In this document: in pieces, positions 8,113-16,049 of the stretch | How positions within the stretch are numbered: the stretch's first letter is position 1 | Layout: each line of letters starts with the position of its first letter | Assembly (NCBI GenBank): GCA_009785115.1 | Contig: WQWY01000020.1 | Location: 1-41,762, forward strand | DNA: 41,762 nucleotides | Reading direction: 5' to 3' | Origin: Micrococcales bacterium | Lineage (GTDB): Bacteria > Actinomycetota > Actinomycetes > Actinomycetales > Cellulomonadaceae | Position numbers and translations under genes: made by a program | The notes under the pieces: model-generated | What the model was told of the DNA's origin: nothing | The model's database searches: none | Seen by the model: only the letters and a program-made list of their open reading frames with translations

Positions 8113-8118
8113 TAGCCT
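8113..8118 (+). promoter_or_regulatory. -10 element upstream of the UvrA-like gene
   Basis: TAGCCT at 8113-8118 would start transcription near 8125. A strong ribosome binding site GGGGGAGG follows at about 8140-8147, five bases before ATG 8152. No good -35 is visible. Confidence 0.35.
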
Positions 8119-8151
8119 GGAACGAGGTCCCGACGCCCGGGGGAGGCACAC

Positions 8152-10527
8152 ATGGACACGAAGGCGCACACGTCGCCGCCCACAGAGCACCCCGCGGACA
8201 GCCATGACCTGATCCGTGTGCACGGCGCTCGGGAGAACAACCTCAAGAACATCAGCGTCGAGATCCCCAAGCGTCGTCTCGCGGTGTTCACCGGGGTGTC
8301 TGGCTCAGGCAAGAGCTCGTTGGTGCACGCCACGATCGCCGCCGAGTCGCAACGTCTCATCAACGAGACCTACAGCGCCTTCGTCCAGGGGTTCATGCCC
8401 TCCCAGGCACGCCCCGACGTCGATGTGCTGGACGGGCTGACGCCTGCCATCGTCGTCGACCAGCGGCGCATGGGCGGCGACGTCCGCTCCACCGTGGGGA
8501 CGGCCACCGACGCCAACGCCATGCTGCGCATCCTGTTCAGCCGCCTCGGGACCCCGCACATCGGCCCACCGAGCGCGTTCTCCTTCAACCTCGCCACGGT
8601 CAGGGGCAGCGGTGCCATGACGGTCGGCGACCGCAAGGCCGTCAAGAAGACGTTCACCCGCACCGGCGGGATGTGCCCGCGCTGCGAGGGGCGCGGCACG
8701 GTCGCTGACGTCGACGTGAGCAGGCTGTATGACCCGAGCCTGTCGATCGACGAGGGCGCGATCACCATCCCCGGGTTCACCGTCGGCGGCTGGAACGGCC
8801 GCCTCTACGGCGGCTCGGGCTTCTTCGACCCGGGCAAGCCGATCCGCGACTTCACACCGACCGAGCTGGACGCCCTGCTGTACAGAGAGGCGACCAAGAT
8901 CAAGGTCGACGGCATCAACCTGACCTACGAGGGCCTGGTCCCGAGGATCCGTTCGTCGTACCTGTCCAAGGACCTCGACTCGCTGCAGCCGCACGTCCGG
9001 GCGTTCGTGGACCGGGTCGCGACCGTCACCGTCTGCCCGGAGTGCGACGGGACCCGCCTGTCGCCGGCCGCACGGTCCTCGAAGATCGCGGGCATCTCGA
9101 TCGCCGACGCCTGTGCGATGCAGATCGACGAGCTCGTCGGCTGGGTCGCTGGTCTCGACGAGCCCTCGATGGCGCCTCTGCTGGCGACGCTGCGGCGGAT
9201 CCTCGACTCCTTCTGCGAGATCGGGCTCGGCTACCTGAGCCTCGACCGCGCGTCCGGGACCCTCTCGGGCGGTGAGGCGCAGCGCACGATGATGGTCCGT
9301 CACCTCGGCTCGGCGCTCACCGACGTGACCTACGTCTTCGACGAGCCGACCGCGGGCCTGCACCCGCACGACGTCCAGCGGCTGAACGCGCTGCTGTTCC
9401 GGCTGCGGGACAAGGGCAACACCCTCCTGGTCGTGGAGCACGAGCCCGAGGTGATCCTCGCCGCCGACCACGTGGTCGACCTGGGCCCCGGAGCAGGGGG
9501 CGCCGGGGGAGAGGTCGTCTTCGAAGGCACCGTCGAGGCGCTGCGCACCAGCGGGACGCTCACCGGGCAGCACCTGGACGACAGGGGCCGGCTCAAGAAG
9601 TCGGTGCGTGAGCAGACGGGGGTGCTCCAGGTGCGTGGCGCGAGCACCCACAACCTGCGTGACGTCGACGTGGACATCCCGCTCGGCATCCTCGTGGTGG
9701 TGACGGGCGTGGCCGGTTCGGGCAAGAGCTCGCTCATCGGGGGCTCGGTGGCGAACCGCGACGGTGTGGTGTTGGTCGACCAGAGCCCGGTCCGAGGCTC
9801 CCGACGCAGCAACCCGGCGACGTACACCGGCCTGCTCGACCCGATCCGCAAGGCCTTCGCGAAGGCCAACGGCGTGAAGCCGGCACTGTTCAGCCCCAAC
9901 TCCGAGGGCGCCTGCCCGGTCTGCGGCGGTCTCGGCTACATCGAGACGGACCTGACGTTCGTGGCCGGCATCACCGCCGTCTGCGAGGAGTGCGAGGGCC
10001 GCCGTTTCCAACCCTCGGTGCTTCAGCACCGGCTGGCCGGGCGCACCATCGCCGAGGTGCTCGCCATGCCGGTGGACGAGGCCCGCGACCTGTTCGGCAC
10101 CGGCGAGGCCCGCACCCCGGCGGCCCACACGATCCTTGACAGGCTGGTCGACGTAGGCCTCGGCTATCTCAGCCTGGGCCAGCCGATGACCACCCTCTCC
10201 GGTGGCGAACGCCAACGCCTCAAGCTGGCCGCACAGATGGGGGAGAAGGGCGCTGACATCCTCGTCCTCGACGAGCCCACCACCGGCCTGCACCTCGCTG
10301 ACGTCGCCCAGATGCTCACCATGCTCGACCGCCTCGTCGACTCCGGCACCTCGGTCATCGTCATCGAGCACCACCAGGCCGTGGTCGCCCATGCCGACTG
10401 GATCATCGACCTCGGCCCCGGCGCCGGCCGCGACGGCGGCCAGATCGTCTACGAAGGCACCCCCGCCGGCCTCGCTACCGCCCCCACCCTCACCGGCAAG
10501 CACCTGGCCACCTACGTCGGCCGCTGA
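8152..10527 (+). CDS. UvrA-like ABC ATPase (short, DrrC/UvrA class III type)
   Basis: A tandem ABC ATPase of the UvrA family. It has Walker A motifs GVSGSGKSS near residue 48 and GVAGSGKSS near 520, and signature motifs LSGGEAQR near 370 and LSGGERQR near 681. Zinc-binding cysteine pairs are seen in CPRCEGRG, CPECDGTR, CPVCGGLG and CEECEGRR. At 791 residues it is about 150 shorter than housekeeping UvrA, and the UvrB-binding and insertion regions appear reduced. In this subfamily some members (such as DrrC) confer resistance to DNA-binding drugs, while for others the role is unknown. It probably does not replace UvrA in nucleotide excision repair. The 3' end overlaps the end of the convergent gene at 10512 by 16 bases. 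Confidence 0.85.
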   Translation: MDTKAHTSPPTEHPADSHDLIRVHGARENNLKNISVEIPKRRLAVFTGVSGSGKSSLVHATIAAESQRLINETYSAFVQGFMPSQARPDVDVLDGLTPAIVVDQRRMGGDVRSTVGTATDANAMLRILFSRLGTPHIGPPSAFSFNLATVRGSGAMTVGDRKAVKKTFTRTGGMCPRCEGRGTVADVDVSRLYDPSLSIDEGAITIPGFTVGGWNGRLYGGSGFFDPGKPIRDFTPTELDALLYREATKIKVDGINLTYEGLVPRIRSSYLSKDLDSLQPHVRAFVDRVATVTVCPECDGTRLSPAARSSKIAGISIADACAMQIDELVGWVAGLDEPSMAPLLATLRRILDSFCEIGLGYLSLDRASGTLSGGEAQRTMMVRHLGSALTDVTYVFDEPTAGLHPHDVQRLNALLFRLRDKGNTLLVVEHEPEVILAADHVVDLGPGAGGAGGEVVFEGTVEALRTSGTLTGQHLDDRGRLKKSVREQTGVLQVRGASTHNLRDVDVDIPLGILVVVTGVAGSGKSSLIGGSVANRDGVVLVDQSPVRGSRRSNPATYTGLLDPIRKAFAKANGVKPALFSPNSEGACPVCGGLGYIETDLTFVAGITAVCEECEGRRFQPSVLQHRLAGRTIAEVLAMPVDEARDLFGTGEARTPAAHTILDRLVDVGLGYLSLGQPMTTLSGGERQRLKLAAQMGEKGADILVLDEPTTGLHLADVAQMLTMLDRLVDSGTSVIVIEHHQAVVAHADWIIDLGPGAGRDGGQIVYEGTPAGLATAPTLTGKHLATYVGR

Positions 10528-11337
10528 CCTGCTTGACGGTTGAGTCTTCGAGCACCCCTCTTGACGGAAGCGAGGATTCGCGCGAGAACCCGCGGTTCCG
10601 CCATGCTCTTCTCCTTGGCGAGGCGCTCGTCGATCAGGTGCTTGTTCGCCTTTGCCAGAGGACCATAGTTGACGCCGATCCATAAGATGAGCATGACGAG
10701 CACCAGCGTGAAGATGACGAGCCTCGTGAAGATAGGCACCGGAAGGATGTCTCGGCTGGCGAGGATGGCAAAGGGGAACAACGCTGCAGCAGCTAGAATC
10801 ATCAGAGCGAAGAGCAGTATCAGCACATATGTGACACCAAGGCGCTGCCCGATATCCTCAGCCGTCTCGGCGTCAACATGTTTCTTCACGAACTCGACAC
10901 GCTCCGTGGAGCGCTTCTCCCAGTGGCGCCTTCCTGAGAAGAGCATGATTCCAGCCATCAGGACGAGCAAGGAGGACATCTGGAAGGCGTTGAGCGAGTC
11001 CTCGTATACGCGCTCAGGGTCCGGGGATAGGCGGAGTATCGCGAACTCGAGCCCGATGACCCCTACGAAGAAAACAGAAAAAAATCACGTCCCAGGAAGT
11101 CAATGGCGGAGAGCGCAGCACAGATACCAAGAGGAAAGTGCGTCGCTGGACCTGTCGTCGCAGCTCTGCGCGTGCAGAGCCCGGAGGGAGTTTTTCAAGG
11201 ATAGCTACTTCTTGTGCAAGTTCGCGACGCAATCGCCGTGCGAGCGACATGTGTCGTGAGACGACCGAAACGACCGCGCCTGCTAGCGCGCCGACGAACG
11301 CATAGACTGACGTAGCGATCAAAGAATCAAGATCCAT
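10512..11337 (-). pseudogene. Frameshifted multi-pass membrane protein, paralogue of the gene at 39374-40108
   Basis: Two reading frames together match one protein. The first starts at ATG 11337 (MDLDSLIATSVYAFVGALAG), contains the shared cytoplasmic block with RRELAQEVAILEKLP and RRTFLLVS, and runs out of frame after SWDVI. The second resumes with FAILRL, NAFQMSSLLVLMAGIMLF and later membrane segments and ends at 10512. Reading six instead of seven T residues in the T7 run (complement of 11078-11084) joins them into one 274-codon frame. That product aligns end to end with the intact 244-residue protein at 39374-40108. Possible explanations are a real null mutation, phase variation or slippage on the homopolymer, or a sequencing error. 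The start has a GAAGGGAAGG ribosome binding site. The function is unknown. Confidence 0.75.
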
Positions 11338-11378
11338 AGAACGCCTTCCCTTCGAAACTCCAGCGGGTGGTCTTCGAG

Positions 11379-12428
11379 CTAGCTTCGACGGGTCCAGGTG
11401 GCGTTGCGACCGGTGGAGTCGACGTCGATCTGTCGATCCTGCTTGAGGTGGTTGAGGACGAGGCGGATGGTCTGATCGGACACACCTGGCAGGGCAGCAC
11501 GGATGTCAGCTATCTGGAAAGTGGGGGGAGCATGGTGCATCACGTAGAGGCGGACTCGCTCCTGCTTCGAGCCTCCGGCTCTGGCGATGTCGGTGAAGGC
11601 CGCGAACTCTTCGTATGAAAGGGCCAGGAGGCCGACGAAGTAGCGCAACCACGGCCAAGGGTCGTGTCGGGACTCGTGCCACCCTTCGGTGGAGGCCAGC
11701 AGCGCGGCGTAGTAGGCGTCCGCCGAGCGGGCGATCGATGTCTCTAGGGACACATACCGGGTGACGTCGTAACCAGCATCTTGCAGAAGGGCGTTGGTCA
11801 GCGCACGGGTCACCCGGCCGTTGCCGTCGGTGAACGGGTGGATGGTCAACAGGTCGAGCGCGAAGAGGCCGACGAGGACGACCGGATGGTGCCTTCCGGC
11901 GCGCTGCGCCCCCAGGTAGAGATCGACCAGATCGCCGACGTAGGTCGGCGTGATCGCTGCGGAGACAGGGGTGAACCTCTTGGTCGTGGTCCCGTCGGGC
12001 TGTCTGTTGACGACGAGGTTGTCGGACAGCTTGAACTGCCCGCCGGGGACTGGCGTGTAGCCGAACAGCAGCCGGTGCAGGTGCAGGATCAGCCCGATGT
12101 TCAGCGGGCGCCACCGTTCCTGATACAGGTAGTCGAGCGCCGCTCGGTACCCTGCGAGCTCTTGCTCGCTGCGGTCGTGAAGATGGTCGGAGCGACCTGC
12201 GACGATGTCGGCAGCACGGTGCCGATCAGCGACGACGACGCCCTCGATGGCCGACGACGCTTCGATGCTCGCCACACGAGCCCGATCAGCCAGGCTGGTG
12301 AGGAGCGCGGGCAGCTTGTCCTGATAGAGAGCTTCGCTGCCGCGGCCGGTGTCGACAGTCCGGAGATCGGCGACGACCCCGAACGGCACCGCTCCGACCA
12401 GCGCATCTAGGTCGACGAACGACCTCAT
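11379..12428 (-). CDS. Fic-family protein with C-terminal winged helix
   Basis: Fic proteins transfer AMP or related groups to target proteins. The full catalytic motif HPFTDGNGRVTR lies at 197-208. An N-terminal inhibitory motif of the [S/T]xxxE[G/N] type is present at Ser58-Glu62-Gly63 (SSAIEG), placing it in the self-inhibited class II with the Glu intact. The C-terminal 60 residues (PPTFQIADIRAALPGVSDQTIRLVLNHLKQDRQI) form a winged-helix DNA-binding domain, as in many stand-alone Fic proteins. The ATG at 12428 has GGAGG five bases upstream. The start region is one arm of a 23-bp inverted repeat (12433-12499) that may be bound by the protein's own wHTH. The gene lies in an accessory patch between two UvrA-like 3' ends. 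Confidence 0.9.
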   Translation of the reverse strand: MRSFVDLDALVGAVPFGVVADLRTVDTGRGSEALYQDKLPALLTSLADRARVASIEASSAIEGVVVADRHRAADIVAGRSDHLHDRSEQELAGYRAALDYLYQERWRPLNIGLILHLHRLLFGYTPVPGGQFKLSDNLVVNRQPDGTTTKRFTPVSAAITPTYVGDLVDLYLGAQRAGRHHPVVLVGLFALDLLTIHPFTDGNGRVTRALTNALLQDAGYDVTRYVSLETSIARSADAYYAALLASTEGWHESRHDPWPWLRYFVGLLALSYEEFAAFTDIARAGGSKQERVRLYVMHHAPPTFQIADIRAALPGVSDQTIRLVLNHLKQDRQIDVDSTGRNATWTRRS

Positions 12429-12432
12429 GAAT

Positions 12433-12499
12433 CCTCCAACGACTCGCTAAACATGCTAACATCACTTGGAGATTATCATGTTTAGCGAGTCGCTGGAGG
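12433..12499. repeat. Long inverted repeat in the fic leader, candidate operator
   Basis: The 23-base arms 12433-12455 and 12477-12499 are inverted copies with one mismatch, around 21 AT-rich bases. Each arm contains CATGTTTAGCGAGTCG followed outward by TGGAGG. A start codon follows each arm, five bases further on: the fic ATG on the left and ATG 12505 on the right. The core TTTAGC is repeated as TTAGC inside the spacer. It looks like a divergent operator-promoter, but the rightward ORF does not look like an intact gene. Confidence 0.65.
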
Positions 12500-12524
12500 T
12501 TTGGATGGCGCGCCCTCGCGGACG

Positions 12525-12608
12525 ATCCGGGTTCCAGAGTCGGGGGGAGAGGTCGTCCTGGTCGCCACCCTCACAGGCAAGCGGCTGGCCGCCTGCGCCA
12601 ACCGTTGA
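12525..12608 (+). pseudogene. Remnant of a UvrA-like gene C-terminus
   Basis: In the frame ending at TGA 12606-12608 the sequence reads SGGEVVLV then ATLTGKRLAACANR. This corresponds to the tail of the intact UvrA-like protein at 8152-10527 (GGQIVYEG, then PTLTGKHLATYVGR, stop). Nothing upstream matches the rest of such a protein, and the frame opens directly out of the fic inverted repeat. It is not an exact copy, so it is a diverged relic and not a recent duplication. With the intact gene's end at 10527 it brackets the membrane-protein and fic patch. Confidence 0.55.
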
Positions 12609-12717
12609 GAGCAGGAGACCCGCAGGTTTGCGCAGACTGTCTGCCACCCTGGTCAGGCAGCCCTTGGCCAGGCTCGACCTAGGTGCACCTCTCCCGCTCA
12701 GAGGCGCTGGTCCCCCT

Positions 12718-12745
12718 CGATCCGATAAGGTATATTATGACATAT
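12718..12745 (+). other. dif-like XerC/XerD recombination site
   Basis: A 28-bp AT-rich island has the layout of a dif site. The left 11-bp arm (12718-12728) ends in CCGATAA, the 6-bp spacer is GGTATA, and the right 11-bp arm (12735-12745) begins TTATG. The CCGATAA and TTATG cores agree with the actinobacterial dif consensus as I recall it, and the inner bases resemble E. coli dif. The outer part of the right arm (ACATAT) deviates. It lies in intergenic DNA beside accessory genes, so it could be the chromosomal dif or the attachment site of a XerCD-dependent element. Confidence 0.5.
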
Positions 12746-12752
12746 CGCCTGA

Positions 12753-12768
12753 GGAGAGAGAGCTCTCC
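12753..12768 (-). terminator. Short hairpin after the GNAT gene
   Basis: GGAGAG (12753-12758) pairs with CTCTCC (12763-12768) around AGAG. It lies 9 bases beyond the stop of the leftward GNAT gene. It is a weak terminator candidate. Confidence 0.35.
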
Positions 12769-12776
12769 CGTCCGGG

Positions 12777-13265
12777 TCAGACGAGGTCCAGGACGTAGCG
12801 CTCCTCGACGCGGTCTTCGTCGCGGGGTGACTGCTGGCGCTCGCCGGTGCGCACGAAGCCTGTCCGGACGAAGAGGTTGATCGCCGGCAGGTTGCCGTCG
12901 CGAACCCAGACAGACAGCGTCCGTGCGCCTTCTTCGGTCGCTGCCTTGCGCACGACGTCGAGCAGCGCCCACCCTGTCCCTGACCGTCGGATCTCGGGCG
13001 CCACCCAGATCCCGATCAGGTGTCGGTCGTCCACGGGCGACGCGGGCTCGGAGATCATCGACACGATGCCTAGCGGGACGTCCGCCTCGTCGCCCAGGAC
13101 GACCCATGTGGGGCTACTGCGCAGGCGCATCTGCCAGTGCTTGGGCCTGAACCTCTCCTCGCGCTCCAGGCTCGCCCCGAGGGGTGTCGGGTCTTCTCGC
13201 AACGAGCGCAGCCGGACCTCGCGCACCATGGCCCAGTCTTGTTCTCCTACCTGGACGATCCGCAC
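12777..13265 (-). CDS. GNAT-family N-acetyltransferase
   Basis: An acetyl-CoA-dependent acetyltransferase of unknown substrate. The acetyl-CoA-binding motif is visible in IWVAPEIRRSGTGWALLDVV, and the C-terminal NLPAINLFVRTGFVRTG strand-helix is typical of the fold. It has 162 residues. The GTG start is preceded by GAGAGGAGAGC. It follows the metallo-hydrolase by ten bases on the same strand, so the two probably form an operon with the hydrolase first. Confidence 0.85.
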   Translation of the reverse strand: MRIVQVGEQDWAMVREVRLRSLREDPTPLGASLEREERFRPKHWQMRLRSSPTWVVLGDEADVPLGIVSMISEPASPVDDRHLIGIWVAPEIRRSGTGWALLDVVRKAATEEGARTLSVWVRDGNLPAINLFVRTGFVRTGERQQSPRDEDRVEERYVLDLV

Positions 13266-13275
13266 AGCTCTCCTC

Positions 13276-13908
13276 TCAGTCCACCGGGATGCCCAGGCCC
13301 GGGTCTACCATCTCGACATCGCACAGACGTTCGATCCACTGGGTCGCCAGGGCCGCACCGGCCGGCGTGAGCATCGCGTCGTGGATCGGCATCACACGGG
13401 CCGGGGCGACCTGCCGCACCCAGTCGATCACGTCAGCGATGCGCAACCACGGCCCCCCGAGCGGGACCAGCGCCAGGTCGACGCTGAAGCCCTCAGGCAA
13501 CGTCACATACGCGTCACCAGGGTGCAGCACGTGACCGGCCACGAGATAGCCGACGTTGGCAGGCTGGGGGACGTCGGGATGAATCTGCTCGTGCCTCTCC
13601 CCCAGCACCCGTACAGCGACCCCTGCCGGGGCGATCTCGTCGCCGTCAGCCACGACGTGCAGACGCGCCGGCTCGGCCCCCGCGGCACGCAGCAGCTCGA
13701 CCACCGGCGCCGGGGCGTAGACCGGGAGGTCCGTGGCCGCGACCGCGGGCACGTCGATGTGGTCGAGGTGCTCGTGCGTCACCAGCACCGCCTCGGCGCG
13801 GGCCAGAGCACCTGGGACGTCGGAGTACACCCCCGGGTCGATCACGAGCCTGCCGGAGGCCTGGACGACCACGCACGAGTGCCCGCGGCGTTCGACGAAG
13901 ATGTCCAC
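13276..13908 (-). CDS. Metallo-beta-lactamase-fold hydrolase
   Basis: An MBL-fold metal-dependent hydrolase similar to the UlaG-like group. The metal motif THEHLDH supplies His45, His47, Asp49 and His50. Later metal ligands are probably in AGHVLHPGDAY and MPIHDAML. It begins GHSCVVVQASGRLVIDPG, the usual N-terminal strand region of the family. It has 210 residues and a GTG start. The substrate is unknown. It is the first gene of a likely two-gene unit with the GNAT protein. Confidence 0.85.
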   Translation of the reverse strand: MDIFVERRGHSCVVVQASGRLVIDPGVYSDVPGALARAEAVLVTHEHLDHIDVPAVAATDLPVYAPAPVVELLRAAGAEPARLHVVADGDEIAPAGVAVRVLGERHEQIHPDVPQPANVGYLVAGHVLHPGDAYVTLPEGFSVDLALVPLGGPWLRIADVIDWVRQVAPARVMPIHDAMLTPAGAALATQWIERLCDVEMVDPGLGIPVD

Positions 13909-13988
13909 TCCCCTATCATCGCCCGTTTTTCGCTGACGGCGCGTCGCGGCTGTGCCGCAGGCGGCTAGCGATCTCTCGCAGGCGACAC

Positions 13989-13994
13989 TAGCGT
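13989..13994 (+). promoter_or_regulatory. -10 element for the leaderless ParA-like gene
   Basis: TAGCGT, six bases, GTG at 14001. There is no Shine-Dalgarno sequence. Confidence 0.45.
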
Positions 13995-14000
13995 GGAGCT

Positions 14001-14756
14001 GTGCTCGTTCTCGCCGTGACCAGTCTCAAGGGTGGTGTGGGCAAGACGACCGTCACCCTCGGCCTCGCATCCGCGGCGCTGGAACGCGGCCTGCGCACGC
14101 TCGCCATCGACCTCGACCCGCAGGGCGACCTCACCATGGCGCTCCAACCAGGCTCGGCACGGGCCACCGTGGCCGACGTCCTGGCCGATCCCGCCAGGGT
14201 GACCGACGCCGTCGTACCGTCGGCCTGGGTGGCCTCAGGGCTGGACGTCCTGGTCGGGAGCGAGGCTGTGGTCGAGCACGACGCCCCTGGTGGCCAGATC
14301 GACCGGCTGCACCACGCGCTGGCGCGGGTCGGCTCGTACGACCTGGTGCTGATCGACTGTCCCCCGTCGCTCGGGACGCTCACCCGCACGGGGCTCGCTG
14401 CCTGCGACCGCGCCGTCGTGGTCACCGAACCGGGGTTGTTCGCGGTGATGGCTGTCGGGCGTGTCATGCGCACGATCGACCAGCTGCGTCGCGGTCCGGC
14501 CCCGAGGCTGCAACCGCTGGGCATCGTGGTCAACCGGGTGAGGCCCAGGTCTGCCGAGCAGGCCTTCCGGCTGGACGAGCTCGAGAGGCTGTACGGGCCG
14601 CTGGTGCTCTCCCCCACCATCGCCGAGCGTGCCGCGCTCCAGCAGGCTCAGGGGGCCGCTCGCCCGATCCACTCGTGGCCAGGCAGCGCGGCCCGCGAGC
14701 TGTCGACGGTGTTCGACCAGCTGTTGGAACGCGCGATACGGGCGCCGCAGCGCTGA
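14001..14756 (+). CDS. ParA/MinD-family P-loop ATPase
   Basis: A deviant Walker A ATPase. KGGVGKTT lies at residues 10-17, the Walker A' region is AIDLDPQGDLTMAL, and the switch region is LVLIDCPPSLGTLTRTGLAACD. Proteins of this type position DNA, chemotaxis clusters or other cargo by cycling between dimer and monomer. No ParB-like partner or parS-like repeat is visible next to it, so it is probably an orphan and not a chromosome partition gene. The GTG start is leaderless. It is convergent with the MerR-family gene at 14784. It has 251 residues. Confidence 0.85.
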   Translation: MLVLAVTSLKGGVGKTTVTLGLASAALERGLRTLAIDLDPQGDLTMALQPGSARATVADVLADPARVTDAVVPSAWVASGLDVLVGSEAVVEHDAPGGQIDRLHHALARVGSYDLVLIDCPPSLGTLTRTGLAACDRAVVVTEPGLFAVMAVGRVMRTIDQLRRGPAPRLQPLGIVVNRVRPRSAEQAFRLDELERLYGPLVLSPTIAERAALQQAQGAARPIHSWPGSAARELSTVFDQLLERAIRAPQR

Positions 14757-14783
14757 GACGCGTGCGTCGGGGGCGACGGAGCG

Positions 14784-15371
14784 TCAGCCCGCGGAGCGTG
14801 CGCGGCGCCGTGCCGCGAGCTCGTCGGGGACATCGGCCTCGACCGCGACAGGCTGCTCGGCAGGCAGGGTCGAGAGCGTGCCCTCGACCTCGCGCCAGAC
14901 CCGGCCGACAGCGATCCCGAAGACGCCTTGACCACCCTGGACCAGGTCGATCACCTCGTCGGCCGACGTGCACTCGTACACCGAGGCCCCGTCGGACATG
15001 AGGGTGATCTGAGCGAGGTCGTCCACGCCTCGCTCACGCAGGTGGGCGACCGCGGTCCGGATCTGCTGGAGCGAGACCCCGGTGTCCAGCAGCCGCTTGA
15101 CCACCTTGAGCACGAGGATGTCACGGAAGGAGTACAGCCGCTGCGTGCCAGAGCCGGCCGCCGAGCGGATCGACGGCTCGACGAGCCCGGTGCGTGCCCA
15201 GTAGTCGAGCTGACGGTAGGTGATGCCCGCGGCGCGGCACGCGGTCGGCCCACGGTAGCCCGCCTGGGAGTCCAGCTCCGGAAGGTCGTCGGTGAACAGG
15301 AGCCCCTGGGTGCTCGCCACGTCCGCCATCGGCACCACGGCGACGGGCTCGGTCGGTTCGCTCCGGCTCAC
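14784..15371 (-). CDS. MerR-family regulator, homologue of M. tuberculosis Rv1830
   Basis: The N-terminal MerR-type winged helix is clear in CRAAGITYRQLDYWARTGLVEPS, with the wing at RLYSFRDILVLKVVKRLLDTGVSLQQIRTAV. The C-terminal part (SDGASVYECTSADEVIDLVQGGQGVFGIAVGRVW) matches the Rv1830-type regulators of growth and cell-cycle genes. The GTG start has AGGAGGG upstream; an internal ATG at MADVAST is an alternative. A TTGCAC-N17-TAGCGT promoter (15420-15448) lies in the leader, so it can be transcribed apart from the upstream genes. Its position after the bifunctional nuclease and FtsR genes matches mycobacteria. Confidence 0.85.
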   Translation of the reverse strand: MSRSEPTEPVAVVPMADVASTQGLLFTDDLPELDSQAGYRGPTACRAAGITYRQLDYWARTGLVEPSIRSAAGSGTQRLYSFRDILVLKVVKRLLDTGVSLQQIRTAVAHLRERGVDDLAQITLMSDGASVYECTSADEVIDLVQGGQGVFGIAVGRVWREVEGTLSTLPAEQPVAVEADVPDELAARRRARSAG

Positions 15372-15419
15372 CAGAACCCTCCTGCTCGGTATCGTCGTTC
15401 CCCTGCATCGCTGCCCTCT

Positions 15420-15448
15420 ACGCTAGGCGTCGAGCAGTCTCGGTGCAA
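15420..15448 (-). promoter_or_regulatory. Predicted promoter of the Rv1830-like regulator
   Basis: On the minus strand TTGCAC (15443-15448) and TAGCGT (15420-15425) are 17 bases apart, about 50 bases before the start codon. Confidence 0.5.
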
Positions 15449-15506
15449 CGAGCCTCGCCGGGCGTGTCGCGGCCCTCGTGTCTCACCTTCTACCTGAGGT
15501 CGAGGC

Positions 15507-16010
15507 TCATTCCTCGTGCGGACTCTCCTCGGGAGCGGTGCCGAAGTCGTCAGCGCTCACCTCGTCCAAGAACTCCCGGAACTCTTCCAGGTCGACCTGC
15601 GACGGGCTGACCTGCACGTTCACCCCCGCCGTCGCGAGCACCCCAGCCGCGCACAGCATCGGGCACCGCGCCCGCAGGGCCAGGGCGATGGCGTCCGACG
15701 CTCGGCTGTCCACCCGACGGCCGTCGCTGAACACCAGCTCGGCGAAGAACACGCCGTGCTCCAACCGGGCGATCTCCACCCGGTCCAGCCGTCCCCCGAG
15801 GGTCTCGATCACCGCGCGGAGCAGGTCGTGGGTCATCGGGCGCGGGGGCACGAGCCCAGCCTGGCCGGCCGCGATGGCGGCGGCCTCCGACCGGCCGACG
15901 AGGATCGGCACCAGCAGCCCGTCGACACCGTCGAGCAGCAGCACGAGGGTCTCGTCGTCGGCCGCACGGACACCGACGAGCTGGACGGGTATCCACGCCT
16001 CCTTGGTCAC
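15507..16010 (-). CDS. Bifunctional nuclease family protein (Rv1829-like)
   Basis: A member of the BFN family (formerly DUF151), acidic proteins of which a plant member has DNase and RNase activity. Family-typical segments are VPIQLVGV-like WIPVQLVGVRA at the start, LVPILVGRSEAAAIA, PRPMTHDLLRAVIETLGGRLDRVEI and ASDAIALALRARCPM. It has 167 residues with an acidic tail and a GTG start. The biochemical role in actinobacteria is uncertain. It sits between ftsR and the Rv1830-like gene, exactly as in M. tuberculosis. Confidence 0.85.
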   Translation of the reverse strand: MTKEAWIPVQLVGVRAADDETLVLLLDGVDGLLVPILVGRSEAAAIAAGQAGLVPPRPMTHDLLRAVIETLGGRLDRVEIARLEHGVFFAELVFSDGRRVDSRASDAIALALRARCPMLCAAGVLATAGVNVQVSPSQVDLEEFREFLDEVSADDFGTAPEESPHEE

Positions 16011-16049
16011 AGCCCCACGCTACGCGTGAGCGCGGGTACCTGCCTGGGA

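Noticed and set aside
8305..10683. 792-codon minus-strand ORF opposite the UvrA-like gene
   Set aside because: The plus strand encodes all UvrA motifs. The antisense frame has no recognisable domain.
12505..12798. Rightward ORF starting after the fic inverted repeat, with its own GGAGG
   Set aside because: The sequence is Arg/Pro-rich, overlaps the UvrA-like relic in another frame and runs across the dif-like site. It looks like a chance frame.
14001..14756. Chromosome-partition parA
   Set aside because: No parB or parS-like repeats lie nearby, so it was called an orphan ParA-type ATPase.
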